This document shows positions 1 through 8,456 of a DNA stretch of 64,000 nucleotides, one piece after another. Location: the NCBI GenBank assembly GCA_047638395.1, contig JBLIMV010000009.1, positions 108,218 through 172,217 of the forward strand. The letters are read 5' to 3'. The DNA is from CAXBCP01 sp047638395 (GTDB lineage Bacteria; Pseudomonadota; Alphaproteobacteria; MPNO01; UBA830). Every line of letters begins with the position of its first letter. The stretch's first letter is position 1. The notes below the pieces were generated by a model. That model worked only from the letters and a program-made list of their open reading frames with translations, was not told the origin of the DNA and did not search any database. The position numbers and the translations under genes are program-made.

Positions 1-155
1 AGACTATGCGGGTTCAGGACCTGATAATCCGGCTGATAGTGATCGAATTTATAGGTGGTGACCGGGCGCAACTCCCAGTCCTGCCGTTTTTCAGCCAGGA
101 CCATCCGCACTTTCATGCAGCAGGGTGAATCCCAGAACTGATAGAGCTCGATCAT
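1..155 (-). CDS. Glutathione S-transferase N-terminal domain (partial, runs off the left edge)
   Basis: Read on the minus strand, an ATG at 155 opens a frame that stays open to the window edge and gives 51 residues. It begins MIELYQFWDSPCCMKVRMVL and continues with a thioredoxin-like beta-alpha-beta pattern ending near LNPHS. This matches the N-terminal glutathione-binding domain of glutathione S-transferases and maleylacetoacetate isomerases: an SPxxxKVR motif on the first helix, then the start of an NPxGxVP-type loop. The rest of the gene lies outside the window, so the class and substrate cannot be assigned. It is divergent from the monooxygenase gene starting at 287. Confidence 0.75.
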   Translation of the reverse strand, partial: MIELYQFWDSPCCMKVRMVLAEKRQDWELRPVTTYKFDHYQPDYQVLNPHS

Positions 156-286
156 GGAGGTCGCCTTTGCCACGAAATTGTCGAACCGAAAGCTTACCAG
201 AATGCCGGAGGCGCTTGCTAGCCGAGCACTGGCCTTTAATGCCGGTCCGTGGCTAAATCGCTAAAAATATGGGGGATGAGACACCA

Positions 287-1339
287 ATGGAATTCGGTCT
301 GAATTTTTTCCCAAGCTGCGCGCCGGACGAGCGCTCGGCGGAGGATTACTGGGCGGACGCGCTATATCTGTGCGGGCTGATGGACGAGCTGGGATATTCC
401 CATGTGCGCACGGTCGAGCACTATTTTCACGCCTATGGCGGCTACAGCCCTAACCCGGTGGTGTTCCTTGCTGCGGCGGCCCAGAGATCGCTAAAGGCGA
501 AGATGATTACCGGCGCTGTGCTGCCGGTGTTCAACAATCCGCTCAAACTCGCGGGCGAGCTCGGCATGCTGGATGCGATCTCGAACGGCAGGCTCGAAAT
601 CGGGTTCGCCCGCGCCTTCCTGCCCAACGAGTTCGAGACATTCGGTATCGACATCGAGGAAAGCCGCGACCGCTACGAAGAGGGCGTCGAACAGGTCCAG
701 CTTCTGCTGGAGCAGGAAAACGCGACGCATGAAGGCCGGTTCCATGCCTTCCGCGATGTCACCTCCCTGCCCCGCCCCACGCAAAAACCGCGCCCGCCAT
801 TCTGGGTCGCAGCGATGAGCACCAGGGCATCGTTCGAATTCGCCGGCCGCAACGGCCACTACATCATGGGCATCCCGATGGGCGGCGGCCTGATGGCCGA
901 GCTGATCGGCGTCTATCGCGAAGAATGGAAATCCGCCGGGCATCCGGGCGACGGCAAGATCATGCTGTCGTTTTCGATGTGCACCGATGAAGACGGCGCG
1001 ATCGCGCGCGACGCCTTCCGCCCGCCGCTGAACGCCTATCTGGAACGCCTGGTGGATGCCGCCTCAGGCTGGCTCAAGGGCACCAGCACGAAGGACTACA
1101 AGGGCTACGACAAAATGATCGCAGCCCTCAAGGATGACGATTTCGACCAGCAAATGGACAGGGGTATCTGCTGGGCAGGCTCACCCGACGAAATTGCCGG
1201 GATGATCGCCGAATTCAACCGCGATGTCGGCGGGTTCGATATCGCGTCTCTCCACGTGATGCCGCATGTGATGGAAGCATCCGTTGCGGAGAAATCGATG
1301 CGGCTGTTTTCCGAACACGTCATGCCGAAGTTTAGGTAA
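287..1339 (+). CDS. LLM-class (luciferase-like) flavin-dependent monooxygenase
   Basis: The 350-residue protein begins MEFGLNFFPSC and has the bacterial-luciferase TIM-barrel pattern, including the HYFHAYGGYSPNP segment and the ALEIG/ARAFLP region seen in FMN-dependent alkanal monooxygenase-like enzymes. Such enzymes use reduced flavin from a separate reductase to oxygenate organic substrates. An in-frame ATG lies 18 bases upstream at 269. I chose 287 because the paralogue at 3253-4311 aligns from MEFGISFFP. The two proteins are clearly similar throughout (HYFHAYGGYSPNP, NNPLKLAGE and TSLPRPTQ shared). The gene converges on the DUF1223 gene with a 12-base gap. The substrate is unknown. Confidence 0.85.
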   Translation: MEFGLNFFPSCAPDERSAEDYWADALYLCGLMDELGYSHVRTVEHYFHAYGGYSPNPVVFLAAAAQRSLKAKMITGAVLPVFNNPLKLAGELGMLDAISNGRLEIGFARAFLPNEFETFGIDIEESRDRYEEGVEQVQLLLEQENATHEGRFHAFRDVTSLPRPTQKPRPPFWVAAMSTRASFEFAGRNGHYIMGIPMGGGLMAELIGVYREEWKSAGHPGDGKIMLSFSMCTDEDGAIARDAFRPPLNAYLERLVDAASGWLKGTSTKDYKGYDKMIAALKDDDFDQQMDRGICWAGSPDEIAGMIAEFNRDVGGFDIASLHVMPHVMEASVAEKSMRLFSEHVMPKFR

Positions 1340-1351
1340 GGCAGTTCGCAG

Positions 1352-2113
1352 TCAGGACGTCTCAGCCGGGCATTGCGCAGCACCTAGTATCGGGCCCTGG
1401 CGATTGTCCTGCACAAGCACCGCGCAACCCTCGCCATCGGCCAGCTCGAAACCGGAAACCGGGATCGCCGCCGGCGTGCCCGACCATTTGCCGATCTTTT
1501 TCATACCGGTGACGATGTTGTGGCTGAGCAGGGCCTTGCCCTTGTTCTCGCCCGAACGCACACGGGTTTCCTGCGCTTTGATAAACCGGACGAGCCAGAC
1601 AGAGCCGGACGCCTTTACCGGACCTGCAAGCGTCACCTTCCCGACCTTGCCTGATGCGAGGGTCACGCCGATATCAAGGCGCTGTTTGCTTGCGCTCTCG
1701 GCTTTGCGGATCGCGGTCAGCACCGCTAGGCGGCGCGAGCCCACGGCCTCCAGCTTGCCGTCGATCACCATCTGCGGGGTGTAGATGTTTCCGGTGCCCC
1801 GGATACGCTGGTTGTAGCCGCGCTGCCGCTGCGTATAGGCGGGCTTGGAAAAAACATCTTTCCATTTGCCGTCTCCGCCATGGACGAGGTTATCCCAGTA
1901 ATCGACATGGAATTCGAGCGCGATAATTGATTTTTCCCCGGAGAGATCCCCCAGAAACTTCTCCGCCGGCGGGCAGGAATAGCAGCCCTGCGACGTAAAC
2001 AGTTCGACAACGACGGCGCCGTTGCGGTCACCGGCGTTGGCGGCGGGAGTGGCGGCAAAGGCGGACATCGTCAGCGCCAGGGCGGTCACGGAGAATTTGC
2101 GCATCTGTTTCAT
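1352..2113 (-). CDS. Secreted DUF1223 thioredoxin-like protein
   Basis: The 253-residue protein opens with a basic stretch and hydrophobic core ending in ATPAANA, a typical Sec signal peptide, so the mature protein should be periplasmic. After it come VVVELFTSQGCYSCPP, with a CxxC pair at residues 44 and 47, then HVDYWD and YTPQMVIDG. These are hallmark motifs of the DUF1223 family, which has a thioredoxin-like fold. The molecular function of the family is not established; a disulfide or redox role is inferred from the CxxC. I use the start at 2113 because it directly precedes the signal peptide; a second ATG lies at 2104. Confidence 0.85.
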   Translation of the reverse strand: MKQMRKFSVTALALTMSAFAATPAANAGDRNGAVVVELFTSQGCYSCPPAEKFLGDLSGEKSIIALEFHVDYWDNLVHGGDGKWKDVFSKPAYTQRQRGYNQRIRGTGNIYTPQMVIDGKLEAVGSRRLAVLTAIRKAESASKQRLDIGVTLASGKVGKVTLAGPVKASGSVWLVRFIKAQETRVRSGENKGKALLSHNIVTGMKKIGKWSGTPAAIPVSGFELADGEGCAVLVQDNRQGPILGAAQCPAETS

Positions 2114-2123
2114 ACGCTGAATA

Positions 2124-2173
2124 TAAAAAGCCGCCGCGCCCACACCAGTAAACTTCCGGTGAGGCGCGGCGGC
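2124..2173 (-). terminator. Rho-independent terminator of the FAA-hydrolase gene
   Basis: On the minus strand an 11-base GC stem (2163-2173 pairing with 2130-2140, GCCGCCGCGCC/GGCGCGGCGGC) is followed by TTTTTAT. It lies 30 bases after the stop of the gene ending at 2204 and just before the DUF1223 start, so it should separate the two transcripts. Confidence 0.8.
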
Positions 2174-2203
2174 TGAAACCTTACCGCCAGATTGAAGGCA
2201 GTG

Positions 2204-3070
2204 TTATTTTTTCTCGTTCTTGACCGGATTCGACAGGATGCCGATCTTTTCGATCTCGATCTCGCAGGTATCGCCGTCCTTCAGATAGATGGCAGGCTTG
2301 CGCACGAAACCGACACCGGCCGGCGTGCCTGTGAGGATGATATCGCCCGGCAGCAGCGTAATTGCGCGGGCAAGTTCATAGACCAGCGTTTTGGTGTCGA
2401 AGATCATTTCGCGCGTATTCGAATCCTGCAGCACCTTGCCGTTGACGCGGCACTGCATGTTCAGACCCTTGGCACCAGCCGGCAGTTCGTCGGCGGTAAC
2501 AAAGTCGGAACCGATCGAACCCGTGGCATCGAAATTCTTACCGACGGTCCACTGCGAGGATTTCATCTGGTAATCGCGGATCGAGCCTTCATTGGCGACG
2601 GCATAACCGGCAACATAATCAAGCGCTTCGCTTTTCTTGATGTTGCGGGCCTTCTTGCCGATAACGGCAACAAGCTCTGCTTCGTAATCGAAATGCTTCG
2701 ACAGTTTCGGGCGGATGATCGGCTGACCCTGCGCCACGAAGGACGTGGTGAACCGCGTGAACACGACCGGATAGGTCGGGATTTTCAGCCCGGCTTCGGC
2801 AGCGTGATCTTTGTAGTTGAGCCCGATGCAGATGATCTTGTTGGGCTCCTGGATCGGGGTCAGGTAGTTGACGCGACCCTTCACAATTGCTTTGGCCGGC
2901 GCCTTGGCGGCCGCACGGCCCGCCTTTTGCATGGCACCCTTGCCCTTGGCGATAAGTTCCTTGAGGTCGGTCGGCAATGTCTTGTCGACCTTGGACAGAT
3001 CAACCAGACCGGCTTCTGTGCGGACGCCGAGCTTGGCCTTTCCGTCTTTCTTAAAAGCGACGAAACGCAT
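2204..3070 (-). CDS. Fumarylacetoacetate hydrolase family protein
   Basis: The 288-residue protein has an N-terminal FAHD-type domain and a C-terminal FAA-hydrolase domain from about residue 75. Visible motifs are CIGLNYKDHAAE, the metal-binding EAE pair (E130 and E132), SIRDYQMKSSQW, SIGSDFV and LTGTPAGVGF. The family hydrolyses or isomerises acylpyruvate-type intermediates of aromatic catabolism. One oddity is that the usual metal-ligand Asp in the ANDxSxRD motif is Glu161 here (ANEGSIRD). An AGGGAG-type ribosome site lies about 7 bases before the ATG at 3070. It stands alone on its transcript between two luciferase-like genes. The exact substrate cannot be read from sequence. Confidence 0.85.
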   Translation of the reverse strand: MRFVAFKKDGKAKLGVRTEAGLVDLSKVDKTLPTDLKELIAKGKGAMQKAGRAAAKAPAKAIVKGRVNYLTPIQEPNKIICIGLNYKDHAAEAGLKIPTYPVVFTRFTTSFVAQGQPIIRPKLSKHFDYEAELVAVIGKKARNIKKSEALDYVAGYAVANEGSIRDYQMKSSQWTVGKNFDATGSIGSDFVTADELPAGAKGLNMQCRVNGKVLQDSNTREMIFDTKTLVYELARAITLLPGDIILTGTPAGVGFVRKPAIYLKDGDTCEIEIEKIGILSNPVKNEKK

Positions 3071-3252
3071 TTTATGTCTCCCTGTTTTTGATTTCGTGAG
3101 TATGAATGAGCGCACCGGACGATCTACTGCCGCCCGAATAGAAAAACCGCGACGAACCTAACGGATCGTCACGCGCGTTCAAGTTGTTTTGCACACAGCG
3201 AGGACAAAGCCACCGCCGTAAAAGAACAAGTACTTCAACCTTGAGCAGCCAT

Positions 3253-4311
3253 TTACGTATTTACAAATTTCGGAATGACCTCGCGGCCGAATAATTCCAT
3301 CGATGCCGCCGCCATCTCAACCGGCATCATTTTTGTATTCACCTGCAACGACGCAACATCAAATCCGCCGATCTGCGCGTGGAAGTCCGAGATCATGTCG
3401 CAGCATTCTTCCGGACTGCCGATGAAGGCGGCGCTTTTTTCACGCTGGGTGTGCACGTCCTCTTTCGAGAGGACCTCGATCATCTTGTCGTAGCCGGGAT
3501 AATCCTTCGAGCTTGCCCCGCTGCCCCAGTCGGAAGCGGCATCGGTCAGGGTTTCAAAGTAAGCCTTCACGTCGGGGCCGGCTTCATCGATCGCCTGTTC
3601 GGTCGTCGGCGCGCAATACATCATGAAGGCGAGCGCGACCTTGCCCCTGCCGGGATGGCCGGCCTTCGCCCATTCCTCGTGATAGATGCCGAGCAGCTCG
3701 TGCAGCTTGGCGCCGCCGATTGGATTGGCCATGCAGTTGAACCCCATCCGTCCCGCAAATTCAAAGCTCTCGGCGCTTTGCAAGGCAGCGACCCAGATCG
3801 GCGGGTGCGGCTGCTGTGTGGGGCGCGGCAGCGACGTGACGTCGGTGAAGCTGTGAAACTTGCCCTCCCTGGTAACATTTTCGCCTGCCAGCAATGCACG
3901 TATCTGTTCGACACCTTCGTCATAGCGGTCGCGGCTTTCATCGAGGCTGACGCCAAAATTCCTGAATTCATGCGGCAGAAATGCGCGCGCCATGCCGATA
4001 TCGGCGCGGCCGCCCGAAATCGCATCCAGCATCGCAATCTCGCCCGCGAGTTTGAGCGGGTTGTTAAATGCCGGCAATACGGCGCCGGTCACAAGCCGCG
4101 CCTTTTTGGTGCGCTGCGATGCTGCCGACAGAAACACGATCGGGTTCGGGCTATAGCCGCCATAAGCATGAAAATAATGTTCGACCGTGCGCACGTGGGT
4201 GTAGCCCAGCGGGTCGCACAGATCGACAAGGCTCAATGCCTCGTTCCAATAGTCCCGTCCGGTTTTTTCCGCCTCGCCCACATTGGGAAAAAAGCTGATC
4301 CCGAATTCCAT
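3253..4311 (-). CDS. LLM-class (luciferase-like) flavin-dependent monooxygenase, paralogue of the gene at 287
   Basis: The 352-residue TIM-barrel flavin monooxygenase begins MEFGISFFPNV. It shares HYFHAYGGYSPNP, LPAFNNPLKLAGE, ARAFLPHEF and VTSLPRPTQ with the gene at 287-1339, so the two are local paralogues. The frame extends upstream to 4491, but that extension would fill the whole divergent promoter region and has no family similarity. I therefore use ATG 4311; an ATG at 4320 is an alternative. It is divergent from the MarR gene at 4493, which is its likely regulator. Substrate unknown. Confidence 0.85.
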   Translation of the reverse strand: MEFGISFFPNVGEAEKTGRDYWNEALSLVDLCDPLGYTHVRTVEHYFHAYGGYSPNPIVFLSAASQRTKKARLVTGAVLPAFNNPLKLAGEIAMLDAISGGRADIGMARAFLPHEFRNFGVSLDESRDRYDEGVEQIRALLAGENVTREGKFHSFTDVTSLPRPTQQPHPPIWVAALQSAESFEFAGRMGFNCMANPIGGAKLHELLGIYHEEWAKAGHPGRGKVALAFMMYCAPTTEQAIDEAGPDVKAYFETLTDAASDWGSGASSKDYPGYDKMIEVLSKEDVHTQREKSAAFIGSPEECCDMISDFHAQIGGFDVASLQVNTKMMPVEMAAASMELFGREVIPKFVNT

Positions 4312-4492
4312 CCCGACCATCCCGTTTTTTGATTTTGCCGGTCGAATATTACGGATCAAATCGACGTTTGTCGCCCCGATGTCATCCCGATGTCTTCCCA
4401 ATGTCATCGGCGCGCGGATCACCGACTCAGCATGGCTATGGTCCTGGTATCCGGTGGTGTAGAACGGTGGAGCGATCAGCGGAAAGACCACG

Positions 4493-4993
4493 ATGGCACA
4501 TGACGGCGACCAGCCGGGAGAAATTCCCTATACCGACCTGTGGGCGCGGCCCGGATTTCTGATCCGCCGGCTGCACCAGCTGCATGTTGCCGTGTTTCTG
4601 GAGGAATGCGGCGATTACGACGTAACGCCTGTCCAGTACGCCGTGCTCAGCGTGCTCTATCGCGGCAAGGCGCTGGACCAGGTATCGGTCGCCGCCGAAG
4701 TCGGGATCGACCGCAACAATGCCGCCGACGTGCTGCGCCGACTGGAGCGCCGTGGCTTTGTCGAACGCATTCCGAGCGAAACCGACCGGCGCGCCATGCT
4801 GAACGCTATCTCCGAGACAGGCTGCCGGTTCGTCGAAGACGCCCACAGCGCCATGGAGCGCGCCCAGGACCGTTTCACCGGCAGTCTCGGCAAACGCGAC
4901 CGCGAGCGGCTGATGGACCTGCTGCAAAAGGTGATGCTGGATAACAACGATTCCGGCCGCACCCGGTTGAAGACCCGGGACGACGATAGCTAG
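4493..4993 (+). CDS. MarR-family transcriptional regulator (copy 1)
   Basis: The 166-residue protein has a winged-helix core (VTPVQYAVLSVL, VAAEVGIDRNNAADVLRRLERRGFVER, then ETDRRAMLN for the wing). It is clearly paralogous to the MarR protein at 13471: LWxRPGxLIRRLHQxHVAxFLxEC is shared. MarR proteins usually repress neighbouring catabolic genes and release DNA on binding a phenolic or similar ligand. It is divergent from the luciferase-like gene at 3253-4311, with a 181-base shared promoter region in which I see no obvious dyad. The start is supported by GGAAAG seven bases upstream. Confidence 0.88.
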   Translation: MAHDGDQPGEIPYTDLWARPGFLIRRLHQLHVAVFLEECGDYDVTPVQYAVLSVLYRGKALDQVSVAAEVGIDRNNAADVLRRLERRGFVERIPSETDRRAMLNAISETGCRFVEDAHSAMERAQDRFTGSLGKRDRERLMDLLQKVMLDNNDSGRTRLKTRDDDS

Positions 4994-5055
4994 CGGACGA
5001 CTGAGCGCGACGCGACGGTCTCGCAGACTCATCCCGGAATCTGGTTCACACCTAC

Positions 5056-5133
5056 TGTCATCCCGGCCTTGTGCCGGGATCCAGAGGCTCGTTCAACACA
5101 AAGACTGGGCCCCGGCACAAGGCCGGGGTGACA
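5056..5133. repeat. Interspersed palindromic repeat, copy 1
   Basis: TGTCATCCCGGCCTTGTGCC opens the element and its inverted counterpart, ending GCCGGGGTGACA, closes it. Each arm is also a small hairpin (CCCGGC..TTGTG..GCCGGG). Related copies lie at 10646-10766 and 12129-12206, all between genes. This is the intergenic palindrome type common in alphaproteobacterial genomes. Confidence 0.85.
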
Positions 5134-5145
5134 ACCTCGGGAATC

Positions 5146-5177
5146 AAAAAAAGGGGCGGACCAAACGGCCCGCCCCT
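5146..5177 (-). terminator. Rho-independent terminator of preA
   Basis: On the minus strand a 7-base stem (GGGGCGG at 5153-5159 pairing with CCGCCCC at 5170-5176) is followed by a run of seven T residues. It lies 24 bases after the preA stop codon. Confidence 0.85.
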
Positions 5178-5200
5178 ATCACATCTCGATTGAGAGAAAA

Positions 5201-6538
5201 CTACTCGGCCGCGATTTTCGGCGCGTCGGCTTCAATCGTTTCCATGTTGTTACGCTTGGTCGCGAACTTCACGTCGGCGGGCTCGTAGATCTCTTCCTTG
5301 ATCTTGAAGTGGCCGTCGGCGTAATCCGCCTCGCTTGTCGGCACCATCTTGATGGAATCGAACGGGCAGATATCCATGCACAGCTCGCAACCGATGCATT
5401 TGTCGTTATGCACGTTGACCTTGCCTGCCGGGTCCTGTGACAGCGCTTCGTAGAAGCACATCTGGACACAGACATTACACGTCGGGTTCTGGCAGGTCTC
5501 CGCGTTCACTTCGGCGGTCTCACGGCTTTTGGCGAACTGATCGGAATAATCGGTCGCGGCCGCGTCCGAGGCGATACCGTACATCGACGCGATGTCCTTA
5601 TAGCCGTGCTCGTCCATGAAGCGTTCGAGCCCGCGGATGATGTTGGGCAGCCATTTCATACCCTTGACCATCAGCACCGAGCCGACTTCGACGATGTTAG
5701 CCCCAGTCATGATGAACTCGACCACATCGCGGTGATCGAACACACCGTTCGAGCCGGCAATCGGAATACCGACTTCTTTATAGATGTTGTGGACGTAGCG
5801 CAGGCTGAGCGGCTTGGTCCATGTGCCACCGATACCGGCAGTACCGCCGAGACGGGGCTTGGCGGTATCGATATCGACCGCAAACGCTGTGTAACGGTTG
5901 GTCGCGGTGACGGCGGCAGCGCCGGCTTCCTTGACAGCCTTGGCAATCTCGACAGGCTTCGACTGGTCCGGCGTCAGCTTGATGACAACGGGAATATCGA
6001 CCGCTTCGCAGACGGCGCGGGTAACTTCCGCGGCAACTTCCGGGTCCTGACCGATCATCGAGCCACCATGCACACCGGGCATCAGTGCCGGATGCGGGCA
6101 ACCGAAATTCAGCTCAACCATCGGCAGGCCGCAATCCTCGATCGTGCGGCAGATATCGATCCAGCCCTGGACGTCCTTCGCTCCGGCGCTGCCGATCAGA
6201 TGGGCATCGCGTTCGCGGGCATAGGCGCCGACTTCCTTCAGGTAGGGGATCCAGTCCTTGTAATAGGTGCTGGAATAACCGGACCGGCTGTAGAATTTAA
6301 AGTCGCGCGGCACCTTGCCTTTAATGATGTCGCCACGATCGTTCATGATCGCGTATTTCGAATTCATGGTGAGGACGGCCATGTCGTCGATATCGGTCAG
6401 CGTCTTGATGATCGCGCCCGATGCACCGTAATCGAATGCCTGTTTCATCAAATCCGGGCTGTTCGTCGTTTCCAGCGATGCGATCACCACCGGGTTTTTG
6501 AACGGGACGCCGCAGAAGTCCAATTTCATGTCAGCCAT
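5201..6538 (-). CDS. preA: NAD-dependent dihydropyrimidine dehydrogenase subunit PreA-like
   Basis: The 445-residue protein has an FMN-binding dihydroorotate-dehydrogenase-type barrel (NPVVIAS near the start, VELNFGCPHP, VIKLTPD, AVTATNRY, AGSNGV, VEVGSV). A C-terminal ferredoxin-like domain has two Cys clusters (CxxxxCxxCxxxC and CIGCELCMDIC) for two 4Fe-4S centres. This is the architecture of PreA, which reduces uracil and thymine or related rings in a complex with the NADH-oxidising PreT. No preT lies in the window. The residue before GQDPE is Ile, where mammalian dihydropyrimidine dehydrogenase has its catalytic Cys, so the substrate may differ. AGGAGG precedes the ATG. An AGTATACT-containing site lies 110 bases upstream, so the gene probably has its own regulated promoter. 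Confidence 0.85.
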   Translation of the reverse strand: MADMKLDFCGVPFKNPVVIASLETTNSPDLMKQAFDYGASGAIIKTLTDIDDMAVLTMNSKYAIMNDRGDIIKGKVPRDFKFYSRSGYSSTYYKDWIPYLKEVGAYARERDAHLIGSAGAKDVQGWIDICRTIEDCGLPMVELNFGCPHPALMPGVHGGSMIGQDPEVAAEVTRAVCEAVDIPVVIKLTPDQSKPVEIAKAVKEAGAAAVTATNRYTAFAVDIDTAKPRLGGTAGIGGTWTKPLSLRYVHNIYKEVGIPIAGSNGVFDHRDVVEFIMTGANIVEVGSVLMVKGMKWLPNIIRGLERFMDEHGYKDIASMYGIASDAAATDYSDQFAKSRETAEVNAETCQNPTCNVCVQMCFYEALSQDPAGKVNVHNDKCIGCELCMDICPFDSIKMVPTSEADYADGHFKIKEEIYEPADVKFATKRNNMETIEADAPKIAAE

Positions 6539-6647
6539 ATTGTATCCTCCTCGTTATCGGGTTATCGGTACCGTAAAGTCGGCAAATTCGCTTCCGATAG
6601 ACCTGTATTCTGCCGCCAAAATGCGGCAATTTCCAGTTATAATATGC

Positions 6648-6660
6648 AGTATACTACGTA
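6648..6660. promoter_or_regulatory. Candidate MarR-type operator upstream of preA
   Basis: AGTATACTACGTA contains the 8-base palindrome AGTATACT. The same 13 bases occur in reverse orientation upstream of hyuA (10564-10576). It sits between hyuB and preA, 110 bases upstream of the preA start. Confidence 0.6.
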
Positions 6661-6682
6661 TTAATTTCACTCAATTCGCGCG

Positions 6683-8452
6683 CTATTCCGCCGCCACCAT
6701 CGTGTCGCGCAACGTCGCCGTCGCATCCGCATCGACGCTTTTTCCGTCATTCGCGGCCACAACACCGTAGACATCGCGCATGGTCGCCTCGGAGATAATC
6801 TCGTCCCGCCAGTCGCGCAGGACAAGTTCGGGTGCGCGGTCCAGTGCCGGGCCGTACCCGCCGCCGCCGGGCGACTGGGTCACGAAGCGCACGTTATCCG
6901 TCCGCCGCAGCCCGTATTTCGGTGCATCCTCGGTCTCGCCATCGCCGTGCAGGAGATGCATGTGACCGCAGGCACCATTACCGCCGCCATTGATGCCGTA
7001 ACCGGTTTCGTAATTCAGCCCTTCGCCGCGGAACGAATGAACCGCAGGCGTCAGGATATCGACCTCGTAATCGCAGCCGCTGCCACCCCGGTATTTGCCG
7101 GGACCGGCGGCATCGATGCGGAATTCCTGGCGATGGAACATCACCGGATAGAGCTGCTCGTACACCTCGACATTCGGCATCGTCAGCCCGCCGAGCGTGC
7201 AGACATGGCCGATCTGGTTGAAGCCGTCACGCCCGTCGACCGCACCTGAACCGGCGGCGGCCGCACCATGATAGAACACATAGGGGTGGCCGCTTTCTTC
7301 CTTGCCGACGGAAATGCCAAAGACGTTCTTGGCCCAGCCCGCGCAACCGCGATCGGGATCGGCCTGCGCCAGCGCCTTCCACACGGCGTGAATGATCTCA
7401 TGCGCAAAGAACACGGTGCACATCGTTGTCGCCGCCCCTTCATGGGCATTGATGATCGTGCCTTCGGGTGCCACCACATCGACGCAGCGGAAAGCGCCTT
7501 CATTATGCGGCAGATGCGGATCGAGGAACGACGCCAGCGCTGTAAAGATCGCCGAATACGTATTGCCGAGCGACGAATTCTTGAACCCGAGGATCTGCTC
7601 GTCGGTGCCGGTGAAATCGACTGTCATCTGATCGCCAGCGATCGTCAGCTTCACGCGGACGGTGACATCGCGGATCTCGAAACAGTCATTGTCGGATCTG
7701 TCTTCGGCCTCGTAAACCCCATCGGGCAGTTTCGCAATCTCGGCACGCACCGAGCGGTCGGCATGATTGAGCACGCCGGTGAAATAGCCCATCGCCTCAT
7801 CAACACCGAGCTCTTCGACCAGGGCCGCCACGCGTTCCATACCGATCCGGGTGGAGCCCAGCATCGCCCGCAGGTCGCCGTCCTGCAGATGCGGGGTCCG
7901 TGTATTGAGCATCAGCAATTTCCACAGATCCTTGCGGGTCTTGCCGGCCTCAACCAGTTTGAGAACCGGCAGGCGCACGCCTTCGGACCAGGCATCGGTC
8001 GCAACCGGGTTATAGGCCCCGGCGGCACCGCCACCGATATCGGACTGATGCGCGCGGTTGCAGGTCAGACCGACCATTTTTCCGCCGACAAAAACCGGAC
8101 GCGCGATAACCCAGTCAGGCAAATGATTGCCGCCCGCTTCCCACGGATCGTTCAGCAGATAGACATCGCCCTCGGCCAGTTCATCGCCGAAATCGCGCAG
8201 GATAGCGCGGACGCCGAAGCCACCACTGCCAGTATGGATGGGAATGCCGTCGGCCTGGCTGACGACCTCGCCGGTCGGGCCGGCGATAAAGCAGGAAAAG
8301 TCATGCGCCTGGCTGAAAATCGGGCTCCGCGCGGTGCGCACCATCACCCAGCCCATCTGGTGGGAGATATGATCGAGGCGGTTCTGCGTCAGTGCCAGGA
8401 TGACGGGATCGAGCGTGCCGGTATCTGCTTTCTTGTCTTTCGTCGGGGCCAT
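6683..8452 (-). CDS. hyuB: Hydantoinase B/oxoprolinase family protein (HyuB-like)
   Basis: The 589-residue protein has the HyuB fold signature: DPVILALTQNRL at the start, ARSPIFSQAHDFSC, GIPIHTGSGG, LLNDPWEAGGNHLPD and a glycine-rich C-terminal region (GGSGCDYE, SPGGGGYG). HyuB pairs with HyuA in ATP-dependent N-methylhydantoinases, 5-oxoprolinases and acetone- or acetophenone-carboxylase-type enzymes. It starts 4 bases after the hyuA stop, so the two are cotranscribed and should form one enzyme. The substrate is not determinable by eye; the neighbouring preA makes a heterocyclic ring a reasonable guess. Confidence 0.88.
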   Translation of the reverse strand: MAPTKDKKADTGTLDPVILALTQNRLDHISHQMGWVMVRTARSPIFSQAHDFSCFIAGPTGEVVSQADGIPIHTGSGGFGVRAILRDFGDELAEGDVYLLNDPWEAGGNHLPDWVIARPVFVGGKMVGLTCNRAHQSDIGGGAAGAYNPVATDAWSEGVRLPVLKLVEAGKTRKDLWKLLMLNTRTPHLQDGDLRAMLGSTRIGMERVAALVEELGVDEAMGYFTGVLNHADRSVRAEIAKLPDGVYEAEDRSDNDCFEIRDVTVRVKLTIAGDQMTVDFTGTDEQILGFKNSSLGNTYSAIFTALASFLDPHLPHNEGAFRCVDVVAPEGTIINAHEGAATTMCTVFFAHEIIHAVWKALAQADPDRGCAGWAKNVFGISVGKEESGHPYVFYHGAAAAGSGAVDGRDGFNQIGHVCTLGGLTMPNVEVYEQLYPVMFHRQEFRIDAAGPGKYRGGSGCDYEVDILTPAVHSFRGEGLNYETGYGINGGGNGACGHMHLLHGDGETEDAPKYGLRRTDNVRFVTQSPGGGGYGPALDRAPELVLRDWRDEIISEATMRDVYGVVAANDGKSVDADATATLRDTMVAAE

Positions 8453-8456
8453 CGGG

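Noticed and set aside
4311..4491. N-terminal extension of the second luciferase-like monooxygenase
   Set aside because: It would occupy the whole divergent promoter and is not found in the paralogue.
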